Positions 32,253 to 40,115 of a stretch of DNA of 64,000 bases are shown here, piece by piece. This DNA is from JAAYDS01 sp012729155 (lineage in GTDB: Bacteria > Chloroflexota > Anaerolineae > UBA1429). A model generated the notes under the pieces. That model saw only the letters and a list, made by a program, of their open reading frames with translations. It was not told the DNA's origin and did not search any database. The first letter of the stretch is position 1. Every line of letters starts with the position of its first letter. The DNA lies in the NCBI GenBank assembly GCA_036774405.1, contig DAIPBO010000017.1:1-64000 (forward strand), read 5' to 3'. The position numbers were made by a program, and so were the translations under genes.

Positions 32253-32310
32253 GCGTCAGCGCGCCCGCGTCAGCGCGCCCGCGTCATCGCGGCCGTGTCA
32301 TCGCGGCCGT
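32253..32310. repeat. Two adjacent 14-bp tandem duplications at a gene end
   Basis: GCGTCAGCGCGCCC occurs twice at 32253-32280 and GTCATCGCGGCCGT twice at 32283-32310. The second pair reaches into the 3' end of the minus-strand isomerase gene, whose stop is at 32298. Confidence 0.85.
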
Positions 32311-33038
32311 GTCTGTGCGTCGAGCTGCTTCACATAGGCCAGCGCGTGGGTCAGGCCGGCGCGCAGCTCCTCATCCGAGATGCCGTCGTACTCGTAATGC
32401 TCGATGGACCAGAGCCGGTCGTAGCCCTGCCGTTTGAGCTCTCTGGTCACGGCCAGCATGTCTACCGTGCCGGCGCCCAGCGGCAGATGCTGGTCCGAGT
32501 CTTTGAAATGGCAGTGATAGATGCGCCCTGCGAGCTGGCGCACCTCTGCGGCGGCCGAGAGCCCTGCGGCGGCAAAGTGCCCCGTGTCGGGGTTAAAGCC
32601 CACATACTTGCTGTAGGGCGCCACGGCGGCGAGCATCGTCTCGGCGGCCTGAAAGACGTTGCCGCGGTGGTTCTCGATGGCGTAATAGATCTGGTATTCC
32701 TGGCAGAGGGCGTCCAACTCGGGCAAGATGACGGGGTCGAGCACGCCCACCATCACCTCGACGCCCAGGCCGCGGGCGAACTCGAACGCGCGGCGCAGGT
32801 CTGGCAGCTGCTTGGGGCCCAGGCCGCCCACGCAATAGGCCCGCGGCTCGATGCCGTGCTCAAAGCAGATCACGCGGGCGCGGGCGCCGCCCAGCGCGTC
32901 TTGCTGGTGATAGTCGCACAGGCCGTCGGCGTGGCGATAGTCCAGCTCTACCGCCGTGTAGCCGATCTCTTGCAGAAAGCGCATGGCCGCGGGCGTGTCC
33001 AGATGCCGCAGCAGATACGAGATAACGCCGATCTTCAT
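32298..33038 (-). CDS. Sugar phosphate isomerase/epimerase (AP endonuclease 2 fold)
   Basis: The 246-residue TIM-barrel protein starts at 33038 behind AAAGGAG. It has the xylose-isomerase-like pattern: MKIGVISYLLRHLDT, EIGYTAVELDYR, IYYAIENHRGN, VGFNPDTGHFAAAG, IYHCHFKDSD and IEHYEYDG. The Glu, Asp and His residues in ELDYR, ENHRG, DTGH and HFKD are the expected metal ligands. Family members include inosose dehydratase, epimerases and isomerases of sugars. It lies beside the Gfo/Idh/MocA and acetamidase genes but on the opposite strand. Confidence 0.88.
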   Translation of the reverse strand: MKIGVISYLLRHLDTPAAMRFLQEIGYTAVELDYRHADGLCDYHQQDALGGARARVICFEHGIEPRAYCVGGLGPKQLPDLRRAFEFARGLGVEVMVGVLDPVILPELDALCQEYQIYYAIENHRGNVFQAAETMLAAVAPYSKYVGFNPDTGHFAAAGLSAAAEVRQLAGRIYHCHFKDSDQHLPLGAGTVDMLAVTRELKRQGYDRLWSIEHYEYDGISDEELRAGLTHALAYVKQLDAQTRPR

Positions 33039-33110
33039 GACAGGCTCCTTTGCACTGACGAGACTGCCCACAGCCTACCATAGCCGTGCGCGGCGCCGCA
33101 AGCGCCAGCT

Positions 33111-33136
33111 CTAGCCGGCCGGCCTAGCCGGCCGGC
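33111..33136. repeat. 13-bp tandem duplication including a stop codon
   Basis: CTAGCCGGCCGGC occurs twice in a row (33111-33123, 33124-33136). The second copy contains the stop codon of the minus-strand DUF4185 gene, so the duplication reaches just past the gene end. Confidence 0.85.
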
Positions 33137-34338
33137 TCCGTCTCGATGGTGATGGCCATCTGGTTCCACAGATAGTTGACGGTGTGCGAGCGCCCCGCGG
33201 CGTTGCGCATCGCGTCAGACCAGACCAGCACCATGCGGCGGCCGTCGGCGCTGATCCATTTGGGCGAGAGCTTGGGCTGGTAGGTGCGGTTGTCTGGCGA
33301 GTCGACGGTCCACTCGTCGACGTAGAAAAAGGGGTGCCACGGCCCCCAGGGCCGCTGTGCCCACCACAGGCCCAGGCTGCCCGAGCGAGTGTGCATCCAG
33401 CGGTCGTAATAGTCGTTGGCGGCAGCGCTGAGGCCGTGCCCGCCATAGGTGCCACCGTTGGCCATCAGATAGAGGCCCAGCCCGGCGTTGTAGACCACCG
33501 AGGGCAGCCACGAGTACCAGCCAAAGGCCCCCAGGTGGCTGCCGGCGGGAAAGGTGTACACTGGCTGGCGCGCCTCGAGGTCGGCGCTCCAGAGCGGCTC
33601 TTGCTCGTGCCAGCCCGCGAAAAAGCGCCACTGCGCGCGCACGCCCAGGGCGGCGCGCGGCGCCCGGGCCAGCAGCAGCCGCTCGCACGTGGCGCCCTCG
33701 GGCGAGTAGATATAGACATAACCGTCGTCGTCGAGCTGGCCGTCGCGGCCACGCTGCACCACCGCGCACGAGCCAAAGGGATAGGCCACGCCGCCGTGGG
33801 CCTCGCGCGGCGAAGGCTCGAGCCAGAACATCTCCTCGGGCGAGACGTCATAGCGCGCCGCGTCCCACGGGCCCAGCGGGCGCTCGCTGCCATCGGCGGC
33901 CACGCGCGCCCAGGAGGCGCCATTGTCAGTCGATCTGAGCAGCTTGACGCCGCGAAAGGGGCCGCTCCAGCGGTTGAGCGGGCACTTGGAGACGAACGAG
34001 TAGAGCGTGCCAGCGAGCGAGCAGATGCCATAGCCGAACCAGCCGCCCTCGTTGGCGATGAACTGCGGGTAGCCAGGCAGGTCGTGGCGCTCGAACGCCT
34101 CGGGCCCGCCCACCAGGCGGTAGAGGTGGTTATTGTACTCGTGGGGGCCGGCCAGCCAGTTGCCGTCATCCATCGACGCGATCAGGCTGTCGTCGGCGGC
34201 CCAGGTGTGGCACCAGTTGTCGCCATGGTGGCCCAGGCGGTGCAGCGTCTCGGGGTGAAAGGTCACGCCGACGGGCTTGCCGGAGGCGACGGGCTTGCCG
34301 GAGGCGACGGGCGTGCCAGAGGCGGTAGCGTTGGGCAT
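33124..34338 (-). CDS. DUF4185-like five-bladed propeller protein
   Basis: The 404-residue protein starts at 34338 behind AAAGGAG. After a low-complexity N-terminus with the repeated VASGKP unit, it shows glycosidase-like propeller features: DDSLIASMDDGNW, STDNGASWARV (an Asp-box), YVYIYSPEGA, SWLPSVVYNAGLGLYLMANGG and KLSPKWISADGRRMVLVWSDAM. These match DUF4185, a sialidase/GH43-like fold with uncharacterised activity. No signal peptide is visible, so it may be intracellular. It converges with the isomerase gene and is close to a divergent kinase gene. Confidence 0.75.
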   Translation of the reverse strand: MPNATASGTPVASGKPVASGKPVGVTFHPETLHRLGHHGDNWCHTWAADDSLIASMDDGNWLAGPHEYNNHLYRLVGGPEAFERHDLPGYPQFIANEGGWFGYGICSLAGTLYSFVSKCPLNRWSGPFRGVKLLRSTDNGASWARVAADGSERPLGPWDAARYDVSPEEMFWLEPSPREAHGGVAYPFGSCAVVQRGRDGQLDDDGYVYIYSPEGATCERLLLARAPRAALGVRAQWRFFAGWHEQEPLWSADLEARQPVYTFPAGSHLGAFGWYSWLPSVVYNAGLGLYLMANGGTYGGHGLSAAANDYYDRWMHTRSGSLGLWWAQRPWGPWHPFFYVDEWTVDSPDNRTYQPKLSPKWISADGRRMVLVWSDAMRNAAGRSHTVNYLWNQMAITIETEPAG

Positions 34339-34437
34339 GGGGCTCCTTTTTCTGCGGGCATGGCAGGCGCGACGTTGTCGCTATGGTACCCGCCAGAGCG
34401 AGCCGCGGTCAAGCAGGCGCGCAGCGAGAGGGGCGGC

Positions 34438-34466
34438 TTGCTGGCGCGAGCGCGCCTGGGCACAAT
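34438..34466 (+). promoter_or_regulatory. Promoter of the APH-like kinase gene
   Basis: TTGCTG (34438-34443) and CACAAT (34461-34466) are 17 bases apart, 42 bases before the start codon at 34509, which has GAGGAG upstream. Confidence 0.5.
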
Positions 34467-34508
34467 GTGGCGGCGCGGCCCTGGCGTCATGTCGATAGAG
34501 GAGCGGCG

Positions 34509-35570
34509 ATGTCTCGCGAACCCCAAACGTCTAGCAGCAACCCCCTGGCGCAGATCGACGCAGCGGCGCTGCGGGCCACGCTGCAGGCCCACTATGGGCT
34601 GCACGCGGGCGACATCGCGCCGCTGGCCGGCGGGCTCGACCCCCACGCGCGGGTGTTCAGGGCCACTGCCGCTGCCGGCGCCCGCGGCGGCCCCTGGCTG
34701 CTGCGGGTCATGCGCAGCTGGACCGAGACGGGCCTACAGGTGCCGCGCCTGTTGCGCGCAGCGGGTGTGGCGCAGGTGGTGCCGCCCCTGGCGGCGCGAG
34801 ACGGGCGCCTGCACGTGCCGCTCTGCAGGCAGGCGGGCGGGCTGCAGCTGGCGGTGTTCGCCTACATCACGGGGCGCGGGGGCGCCGATGCCCCGTTGGG
34901 GCGCGAGCAGTGGCGGCAGTTTGGCGCCACGCTGCGGGCGGTGCACCAGACGCCCGTGCCCGAGCCTTTGCGGCGGGCGCTGCCCACCTGGCAAGAGCCA
35001 GGCGAGGTGGGGCGCTGGCTGCAGCGCGCGCTGCCCGTGTGGCGGCGGCAAAAGGGGCGCACCGCGGCCGCCCGTGCGCTCATCGAGGTCATCGGCGTGC
35101 GCTACGACGAGCTGCAGGCGCTCACGGCGCGCATGCTGGCGCTGCATCAGCGGCTGGGCGAGCGCATCGCCGCGGGCGAGCTGCGCTGCGCACTGTGCCA
35201 CAGCGACGCCCACGTGCACAACCTGATGGTCGACCAGCAGGAGCGCGTCTGGCTGATCGACTGGGATGGCGCGAGCTGGTCGCCCATCGAGCGCGACCTG
35301 ATGTTCGTCATCGGCGGCCTCAGCGCCGACCTGCTGCGCCCGCACGAGACCGAGTGGTTCTTTGAGGGCTACGGGCCGGTGCAGATCGACTGGCCCGCGC
35401 TGGCCACCTGTCGCTATGCCTGGGCGGTGACAGACGTGCACGCCTTTGCCATCGAGGCGCTGGGCGAGCGCGATGAGGCCAGGGCGTCGTCGTCGGCGGC
35501 GTGGTTCGAACGGCTGTTCGCGCCAGGCGAGATCGTGGCGCTGGCCCGCGAGGGAGAGGCCTGGCTGTGA
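34509..35570 (+). CDS. Aminoglycoside phosphotransferase/choline kinase-family protein
   Basis: The 353-residue protein kinase-like enzyme begins with a helical N-lobe (IDAAALRATLQAHYGLHAGD) and shows the catalytic loop CHSDAHVHNLMVD (about residues 235-247) with the metal-binding IDWDGASWSP next. The first glycine-rich loop is short (LAGGLDPHARVFR). Such enzymes phosphorylate small molecules: aminoglycosides, choline, homoserine or sugars. There is no sign of a resistance role here. It lies in the carbohydrate region next to a major facilitator transporter, so a small-sugar or alcohol kinase is plausible. Confidence 0.82.
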   Translation: MSREPQTSSSNPLAQIDAAALRATLQAHYGLHAGDIAPLAGGLDPHARVFRATAAAGARGGPWLLRVMRSWTETGLQVPRLLRAAGVAQVVPPLAARDGRLHVPLCRQAGGLQLAVFAYITGRGGADAPLGREQWRQFGATLRAVHQTPVPEPLRRALPTWQEPGEVGRWLQRALPVWRRQKGRTAAARALIEVIGVRYDELQALTARMLALHQRLGERIAAGELRCALCHSDAHVHNLMVDQQERVWLIDWDGASWSPIERDLMFVIGGLSADLLRPHETEWFFEGYGPVQIDWPALATCRYAWAVTDVHAFAIEALGERDEARASSSAAWFERLFAPGEIVALAREGEAWL

Positions 35571-35614
35571 GCGGCGCCTCAGCCCTGAGCGGCGTCTCAG
35601 GCCTGGGCGACAGC

Positions 35615-36865
35615 TCAGGCCTGGGCAGGCTCGGCGGGCTGCCGTTTGGGCTCGGGCATGGCCAGGCCGAACACCAGCCCGGCGCCCAGGCCGGCGGCGG
35701 CCATCACCAAAGCGGCGGCCGGCAGGGCCAGCAGCGCCGACACCTGGCCCACCAGCAGCGGCCCCAGCGAAGAGCCGCCATCGCCGATCAGCCGCCACAC
35801 ACCCAGGAACTCGCCGCGCGTCTCGCGGGGGGCCAGGTCGGCGCCCAGCGTCATCATCGAGCCCGAGCCCAGGCCGTTGCCCAGGCCGATCAACGAGGCC
35901 ACCGCCAGCAGCACGCCCTGGCTGTGCGCCAGGGGGATCAGCGCCATGCCCACCGCCTGGATGACAAAGCTGGGCACGATGGCGGCCTTACGGCCCAGGC
36001 GGTCCATCAGCAGGCCGGCGGGGTAGAACAGCGCCATGTCGACGGCCGACGAGAGGCTGACGATCAGGCCGATGGCCGTCACGTCGAGGCCCAGCACATC
36101 GGCGGCATAGAGCGGGATGATGGCCGAGCGTCCGGCGCGGATGGTTTGCGCCAGAATCTGCCCCGCGCCCGCCTTGAACAGCACGCGATAGTGGCTGCGC
36201 ACCGTCTGCCACAGCAGGCCCAGGGCCACGCGGGCGGGCTGGCGCACGTCTCGCGTGGTGGTGGCCGGTGCGTAAAAGGCCAGTGCGCCCAGCGCCGCCA
36301 GGGCCACGCCGCCGAACACCAAAAAGGCGGCCCGCAGCCCCAGTGCCTCGGCGGCAAGGCCGCCCAGCGCCGGCCCCACAAAGTGGCCGATGCGCTGCAG
36401 CCCGCCGGCAAACGCAAAGGCGCGCCCCCGCGCCCCCTGCGAGGCTGCCATGGCCAGGTAGGCGTGTCGCGCCACCGAGTACATCGAGCGCGAAAAGCCC
36501 GCCAGCATGCGCAGCGCAATGGCCACGCCGATGGTGGGCGCAAAGAACAGCCCCGCCGTGGCGATCACCGCGCCCGCGCCGCCCAGCAGCATGGTGGGCT
36601 TGGTGCCCAGCTGGCGCATCCACAGGCCCGCGGGCACGTCTCCCAGCAGCATGCCCAGCGCCTCGCCGCCCAGCAGCAGCCCGATGACGGCATAGCCCGC
36701 GCCAAACTCGCTGGCATACACCGGCAGCACCGGCACCAGCAGCCCCCACGACACCGCGAGGATGAACTCGGGCACAAAGTAGGGCAGCAGCAGCGGGTGG
36801 TCTCGCAGGGCGCGCAGGTTCATGGGTGGGGGCAGGGCCTTTCGTAAGCGATGATGCGACATCAT
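35615..36865 (-). CDS. Major facilitator superfamily transporter
   Basis: The 416-residue protein has about 12 hydrophobic segments and MFS signatures: GLLLGGEALGMLLGDVPAGLWMRQLG (loop 2-3 motif A-like) and the repeated helix pairs IGVAIALRMLAGFSRSMY and GHFVGPALGGLAAEALGL. LIGDGGSSLGPLLVG lies near the end. It probably exports or imports small metabolites. The exact start is unclear: ATG 36865 gives the longest form, while ATG 36823 (MNLRALRDHP) is a good alternative. It converges with the kinase gene. Confidence 0.85.
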   Translation of the reverse strand: MMSHHRLRKALPPPMNLRALRDHPLLLPYFVPEFILAVSWGLLVPVLPVYASEFGAGYAVIGLLLGGEALGMLLGDVPAGLWMRQLGTKPTMLLGGAGAVIATAGLFFAPTIGVAIALRMLAGFSRSMYSVARHAYLAMAASQGARGRAFAFAGGLQRIGHFVGPALGGLAAEALGLRAAFLVFGGVALAALGALAFYAPATTTRDVRQPARVALGLLWQTVRSHYRVLFKAGAGQILAQTIRAGRSAIIPLYAADVLGLDVTAIGLIVSLSSAVDMALFYPAGLLMDRLGRKAAIVPSFVIQAVGMALIPLAHSQGVLLAVASLIGLGNGLGSGSMMTLGADLAPRETRGEFLGVWRLIGDGGSSLGPLLVGQVSALLALPAAALVMAAAGLGAGLVFGLAMPEPKRQPAEPAQA

Positions 36866-36909
36866 AGCCCCGCTTGCGCTGGCTGGCAAAGCAGCTCCCC
36901 GCGGCGCGA

Positions 36910-36938
36910 TGGACAACCGCGCGCCCCTCGGGCACAAT
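36910..36938 (+). promoter_or_regulatory. Promoter of the fucosidase gene
   Basis: TGGACA (36910-36915) and CACAAT (36933-36938) are 17 bases apart, 29 bases before the start codon at 36967, which has GAGGAG upstream. Confidence 0.55.
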
Positions 36939-36966
36939 GGCCCCATCGCACTGTGAGGAGTGGAGC

Positions 36967-38313
36967 ATGATCACCCCGTTTGGCGACGCGCCGTTTGGCG
37001 ACGCGCGCAACTGGTTCTTGCAGCGACGGTTTGGCCTCTTTATCCACTGGGGGCTCTATGCCATCCCCGCCTGGCACGAGCAGCTACAGTGGCGCGCTGG
37101 CGTGCCCCGCGCCGAGTACGCCCGCCTGCAGGGCCAGTTCAACCCCACCCGCTTTGACCCTGACGCCTGGCTCGACCTGGCCGAGCGCGCCGGCATGCAA
37201 TACCTCTGCTTTACCACCAAACACCACGACGGCTTTTGCCTGTGGGATAGCGCCGAGACCGACTACAAGGTGACCCGCACGCCCTATGGCCGCGACGTGC
37301 TGGCCTTGCTGGCCGCCGCCTGCCAGCGGCGCGGCATGCCGCTGTGCCTCTATTATTCGGTGGTCGACTGGCACCACCCCGCCTATCCTCACCAGGGGCG
37401 CAGCCACGAGCTGGCCGGCCCGCAGCCTGGCGATGCGCCCGACTGGCCGCGCTACCGCGCCTATCTGCTGGCGCAGGTGCGCGAGCTGTGCACGCGCTAT
37501 GGCCCCATCCACGGCTTTTGGTGGGACCTGAACGCCACGGGCATCGTCGACCGCGCCATCAACGACGAGATCCGCCGGCTGCAGCCCGCCGCGGTGATCA
37601 ACAACCGCGGGTTCGACGAGGGCGACTTTGGCACGCCCGAGCGCGACTTTGACGACCACAGCGGCGTGCTGGCGTGGGAGCGGCTCACCGAGGCCTGCCA
37701 GTCGGTGGGGCGCGAGAGTTGGGGCTATCGCCGCGACGAGGATTATTACAGCGTGCGGCATCTACAGGCCAGCATAGCGGGGGCGCTGGCGCGCGGCGGC
37801 AACTATTTGCTCAACGTGGGGCCCATGGCCGATGGCACGCTGCCGCCCGAGGCCGTCGCCATCGTCGAGCGGGTGGGGGCGTGGTATCAGCGCGTGCGCG
37901 AGGCGTACGAGGGGGCCGCGCCCGCCTCGGCGCTGACGGTCAACCGCGAGGTGCTGCTCACCCGCAGGGGCAACGCGCTCTATGTGCACCTGCACCGGCC
38001 GCCCACCACGCGGCGCGTCGAGCTGGAGCCTATCGCGGTAGAGCCATTGCGCGCGACACTGCTCAACACCGGCGAGCCGGTGGGCTGGCGGCTCGACACC
38101 CTGCCCACGCAGCACATGGGGCCGCAGGGCGAGCGCATCGCCGGGCCGGTGGCGCACCTGCGGCTGGTTGATCTGCCCGTCGATGCGCTGACCAGCGAGG
38201 CGCCGGCCAGCGAGGCGCTGGCCGGCGAGGTGCCGGTGGTGCGCGTCGAGTTCGCCGAGGGGGCGAGGCTGGGCCAGCCGCCTGCCTCGCCAGGCACAGC
38301 GGGCGCATCATAG
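36967..38313 (+). CDS. Alpha-L-fucosidase (GH29)
   Basis: The 448-residue glycosidase has the GH29 pattern: RRFGLFIHWGLYAIPAW, AGMQYLCFTTKHHDGFCLW, LYYSVVDWHHP, and the nucleophile region GFWWDLNATG (Asp in FWWD). INNRGF, ESWGYRRDED and the tail ARGGNYLLNVGP also fit. It removes alpha-linked fucose. No signal peptide is present, so it probably acts inside the cell. The C-terminal 30 residues have a short imperfect repeat (SEAPASEALAGE) not seen in the family, and the N-terminus repeats FGDAPFGDA. The latter, with its 15-bp repeat in DNA, is a local duplication. Confidence 0.92.
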   Translation: MITPFGDAPFGDARNWFLQRRFGLFIHWGLYAIPAWHEQLQWRAGVPRAEYARLQGQFNPTRFDPDAWLDLAERAGMQYLCFTTKHHDGFCLWDSAETDYKVTRTPYGRDVLALLAAACQRRGMPLCLYYSVVDWHHPAYPHQGRSHELAGPQPGDAPDWPRYRAYLLAQVRELCTRYGPIHGFWWDLNATGIVDRAINDEIRRLQPAAVINNRGFDEGDFGTPERDFDDHSGVLAWERLTEACQSVGRESWGYRRDEDYYSVRHLQASIAGALARGGNYLLNVGPMADGTLPPEAVAIVERVGAWYQRVREAYEGAAPASALTVNREVLLTRRGNALYVHLHRPPTTRRVELEPIAVEPLRATLLNTGEPVGWRLDTLPTQHMGPQGERIAGPVAHLRLVDLPVDALTSEAPASEALAGEVPVVRVEFAEGARLGQPPASPGTAGAS

Positions 38314-38361
38314 CACCGGCTGTGGCCTGCACCCCGCAAGACGGTCATCTGGAGGTAGCCC

Positions 38362-39270
38362 ATGAGTTTCAGTGAACAGGCCGAGCGAGCCTTTACCCCC
38401 CACACCCTGCGCAAGCGCGCGGCGCTACAGGCGCTCATCGAGCGCCTGCTGGCCCCCGAGCCGGCCGTGCAGGCGGTGTTGGCCGTGGGCAGCATCGCCA
38501 CGGGGCGGGCGCGGGCCGATTCAGACATCGATGCTGTGGTGTGGCTCGACCCGTTCGATCCCTACATCGTGCCCGCCGAGTTCATCTGGCGGCCGTCTGA
38601 CGGCTCGTTCCACAGCATCTTTGGCGAGCTGGCCGAGACGGCCGAGGATGCCCAGTTCGATCTGCACCGGCTCGACCTGGCCGCCTGGCGCGAGCCGCGG
38701 CACGTCTGGCCAGACGGGCTGCTGGCCGATTTGAGCACGGCCTGGTGGGCCTACACGCGCACGCCGGCGGTGGCCGCCTGGCTGGCCGAGCGGATCGCCT
38801 ACCCCGCCGAGTTGAGCCTGCAGCGCGTCGACGAGGCGCTGGTGTGGCTCGATCAACTGCTCGATGAGGGCCACCCCGAGCGCGTCTGGCAGACGGTGGG
38901 GCCGCTGGCCGCCCACGATCGGCTGTGGGCCGCCTACGACTGGCTGGCGGCGGCGCTGTTTGCCTGTCAGCGGCGCTGGCGGCCGTGGCGCAACCGCGAA
39001 ATGGAGCACCTGCTGGCGCTGCCGTGGTTGCCCGCGGGCGCGCCGGCCTGGCTCGAGGCGGTGCTGACGCCACCAGGCGAGGGCGAGGCGGCCTATGCGG
39101 CGCGGGTGGCGGCGTTGCGGGCGCTCTATGGCGCGCTGTGCGCCCACCTGCAGGCGTCGGGCGCCTATGGCGAGGACCCCATCAGCGAGGCCTTTGTGCG
39201 CGCTCACGACGAGCCGGGCCGCGCCTGGAACATGGACGCGTGGCAGCGCGCCCACGATGCGCGGGGCTAG
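38362..39270 (+). CDS. Nucleotidyltransferase-domain protein
   Basis: The 302-residue protein starts at 38362 behind GGAGG. The N-terminal half holds a pol-beta-like nucleotidyltransferase motif: AVGSIATGRARADSDIDAVVWLD (GS-x(n)-DSDID). Two motif aspartates are visible (DSDID) and a third acidic residue follows. The C-terminal half is helical, with RRWRPWRNREMEHLL, like DUF4037/aminoglycoside nucleotidyltransferase families. The target (small molecule, RNA or protein) is unknown. Its 3' end overlaps the minus-strand acyltransferase-like gene by four bases. Confidence 0.75.
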   Translation: MSFSEQAERAFTPHTLRKRAALQALIERLLAPEPAVQAVLAVGSIATGRARADSDIDAVVWLDPFDPYIVPAEFIWRPSDGSFHSIFGELAETAEDAQFDLHRLDLAAWREPRHVWPDGLLADLSTAWWAYTRTPAVAAWLAERIAYPAELSLQRVDEALVWLDQLLDEGHPERVWQTVGPLAAHDRLWAAYDWLAAALFACQRRWRPWRNREMEHLLALPWLPAGAPAWLEAVLTPPGEGEAAYAARVAALRALYGALCAHLQASGAYGEDPISEAFVRAHDEPGRAWNMDAWQRAHDARG

Positions 39271-40013
39271 CTGCCCCTGGCGCGTTGGGCGGCGTCCATA
39301 ACCGCATAGACGTGCCCCAGCAGGGCGCGGGGGTCGCGCGCGAGGGGGTCGCTGGCGTGCAGCGTCAAGGGCGGCAGCACCTCGACGACGCGGCGCGCGG
39401 GGCGATAGAGCAGCATGACCAGCGTCAACTGTGGCGCTACCTCGCGCAGATAGCGCACGCACAGCCAGCTCAAGCCCGCGCCAAAGGGCCACAGCCCGTC
39501 GTCGGCGGCGTCGAGCGCGGCGGCAGGCATCTGGCCAGCGTCGGGCTCGGGCGCTGGCTCCTCTGGAAAGAGCAGCACGCTGCGCCCCAGCCGCAGCAGC
39601 GCCAGGCTGTGGTCAAAACAGGCATCGAACAGGCCGTTGGCCCTGTGCACTGGCACCGGCGCCAGTGCCCGCAGAAAGGGCACCGCCAGCAGAGACGCCG
39701 CCGCACAGGCGGCGCGGCCGACGCGTTCGCTCAGGCGCCAGCGGCGGCCCACATCGAGCCACATGCGGCGCGGTGCCGTGCGCAGTGAGAGCATCTCGTC
39801 GAGGATCCACGGATGCAGACGCGCCGGCAGGGCGCGCACCACGGCGATGGGCCCCTGCGGGCCGGCGTGGTTGGCCAGATAGACCGCCGCGCCCGCAGGC
39901 AGCCGTTCTATGCCACTGACCGTGGGGCGCCGCGGAGCGCATAGCCAGTGCACGGCGCCATACAGGGCGTCGCTCAGGGCCAGAGACAGGCGGCCAGGGC
40001 GTGTGGGTGGCAT
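39267..40013 (-). CDS. PlsC-like acyltransferase-fold protein with altered active site
   Basis: The 248-residue protein resembles lysophospholipid acyltransferases, with a short helical N-terminus, AAVYLANHAGPQGPI (block I region), and VLLFPEEPAPEP (block III-like FPEG position). The usual NHx4D catalytic dyad reads NHAGPQG, so the aspartate is missing. This suggests either loss of activity or a different mechanism. WLDVGRRWRLSERVGRAAC and FLRALAPVPVHR separate the blocks. It may be a degenerate or specialised relative of PlsC. Confidence 0.6.
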   Translation of the reverse strand: MPPTRPGRLSLALSDALYGAVHWLCAPRRPTVSGIERLPAGAAVYLANHAGPQGPIAVVRALPARLHPWILDEMLSLRTAPRRMWLDVGRRWRLSERVGRAACAAASLLAVPFLRALAPVPVHRANGLFDACFDHSLALLRLGRSVLLFPEEPAPEPDAGQMPAAALDAADDGLWPFGAGLSWLCVRYLREVAPQLTLVMLLYRPARRVVEVLPPLTLHASDPLARDPRALLGHVYAVMDAAQRARGS

Positions 40014-40071
40014 GGTGGCCTCGTGGCGTGGCGCTCAGGGCCATCATAGGGCGGCGGGCGCGGCACAGCAA

Positions 40072-40101
40072 GCGCCCCTCACCCGTGCGGGCGAGGGGCG
40101 C
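40072..40101 (-). terminator. Terminator of the GH4 operon
   Basis: GCGCCCCTC (40072-40080) pairs with GAGGGGCGC (40093-40101), enclosing an inner CCCG/CGGG stem. It lies 15 bases past the stop of the GH4 gene on the minus strand and is followed by TTGCTGT. Confidence 0.65.
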
Positions 40102-40115
40102 CTGACAGAACAACC

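Noticed and set aside
34509..35570. Antibiotic resistance gene call for the APH-like kinase
   Set aside because: Family motifs alone do not show aminoglycoside activity, and the setting is carbohydrate metabolism.
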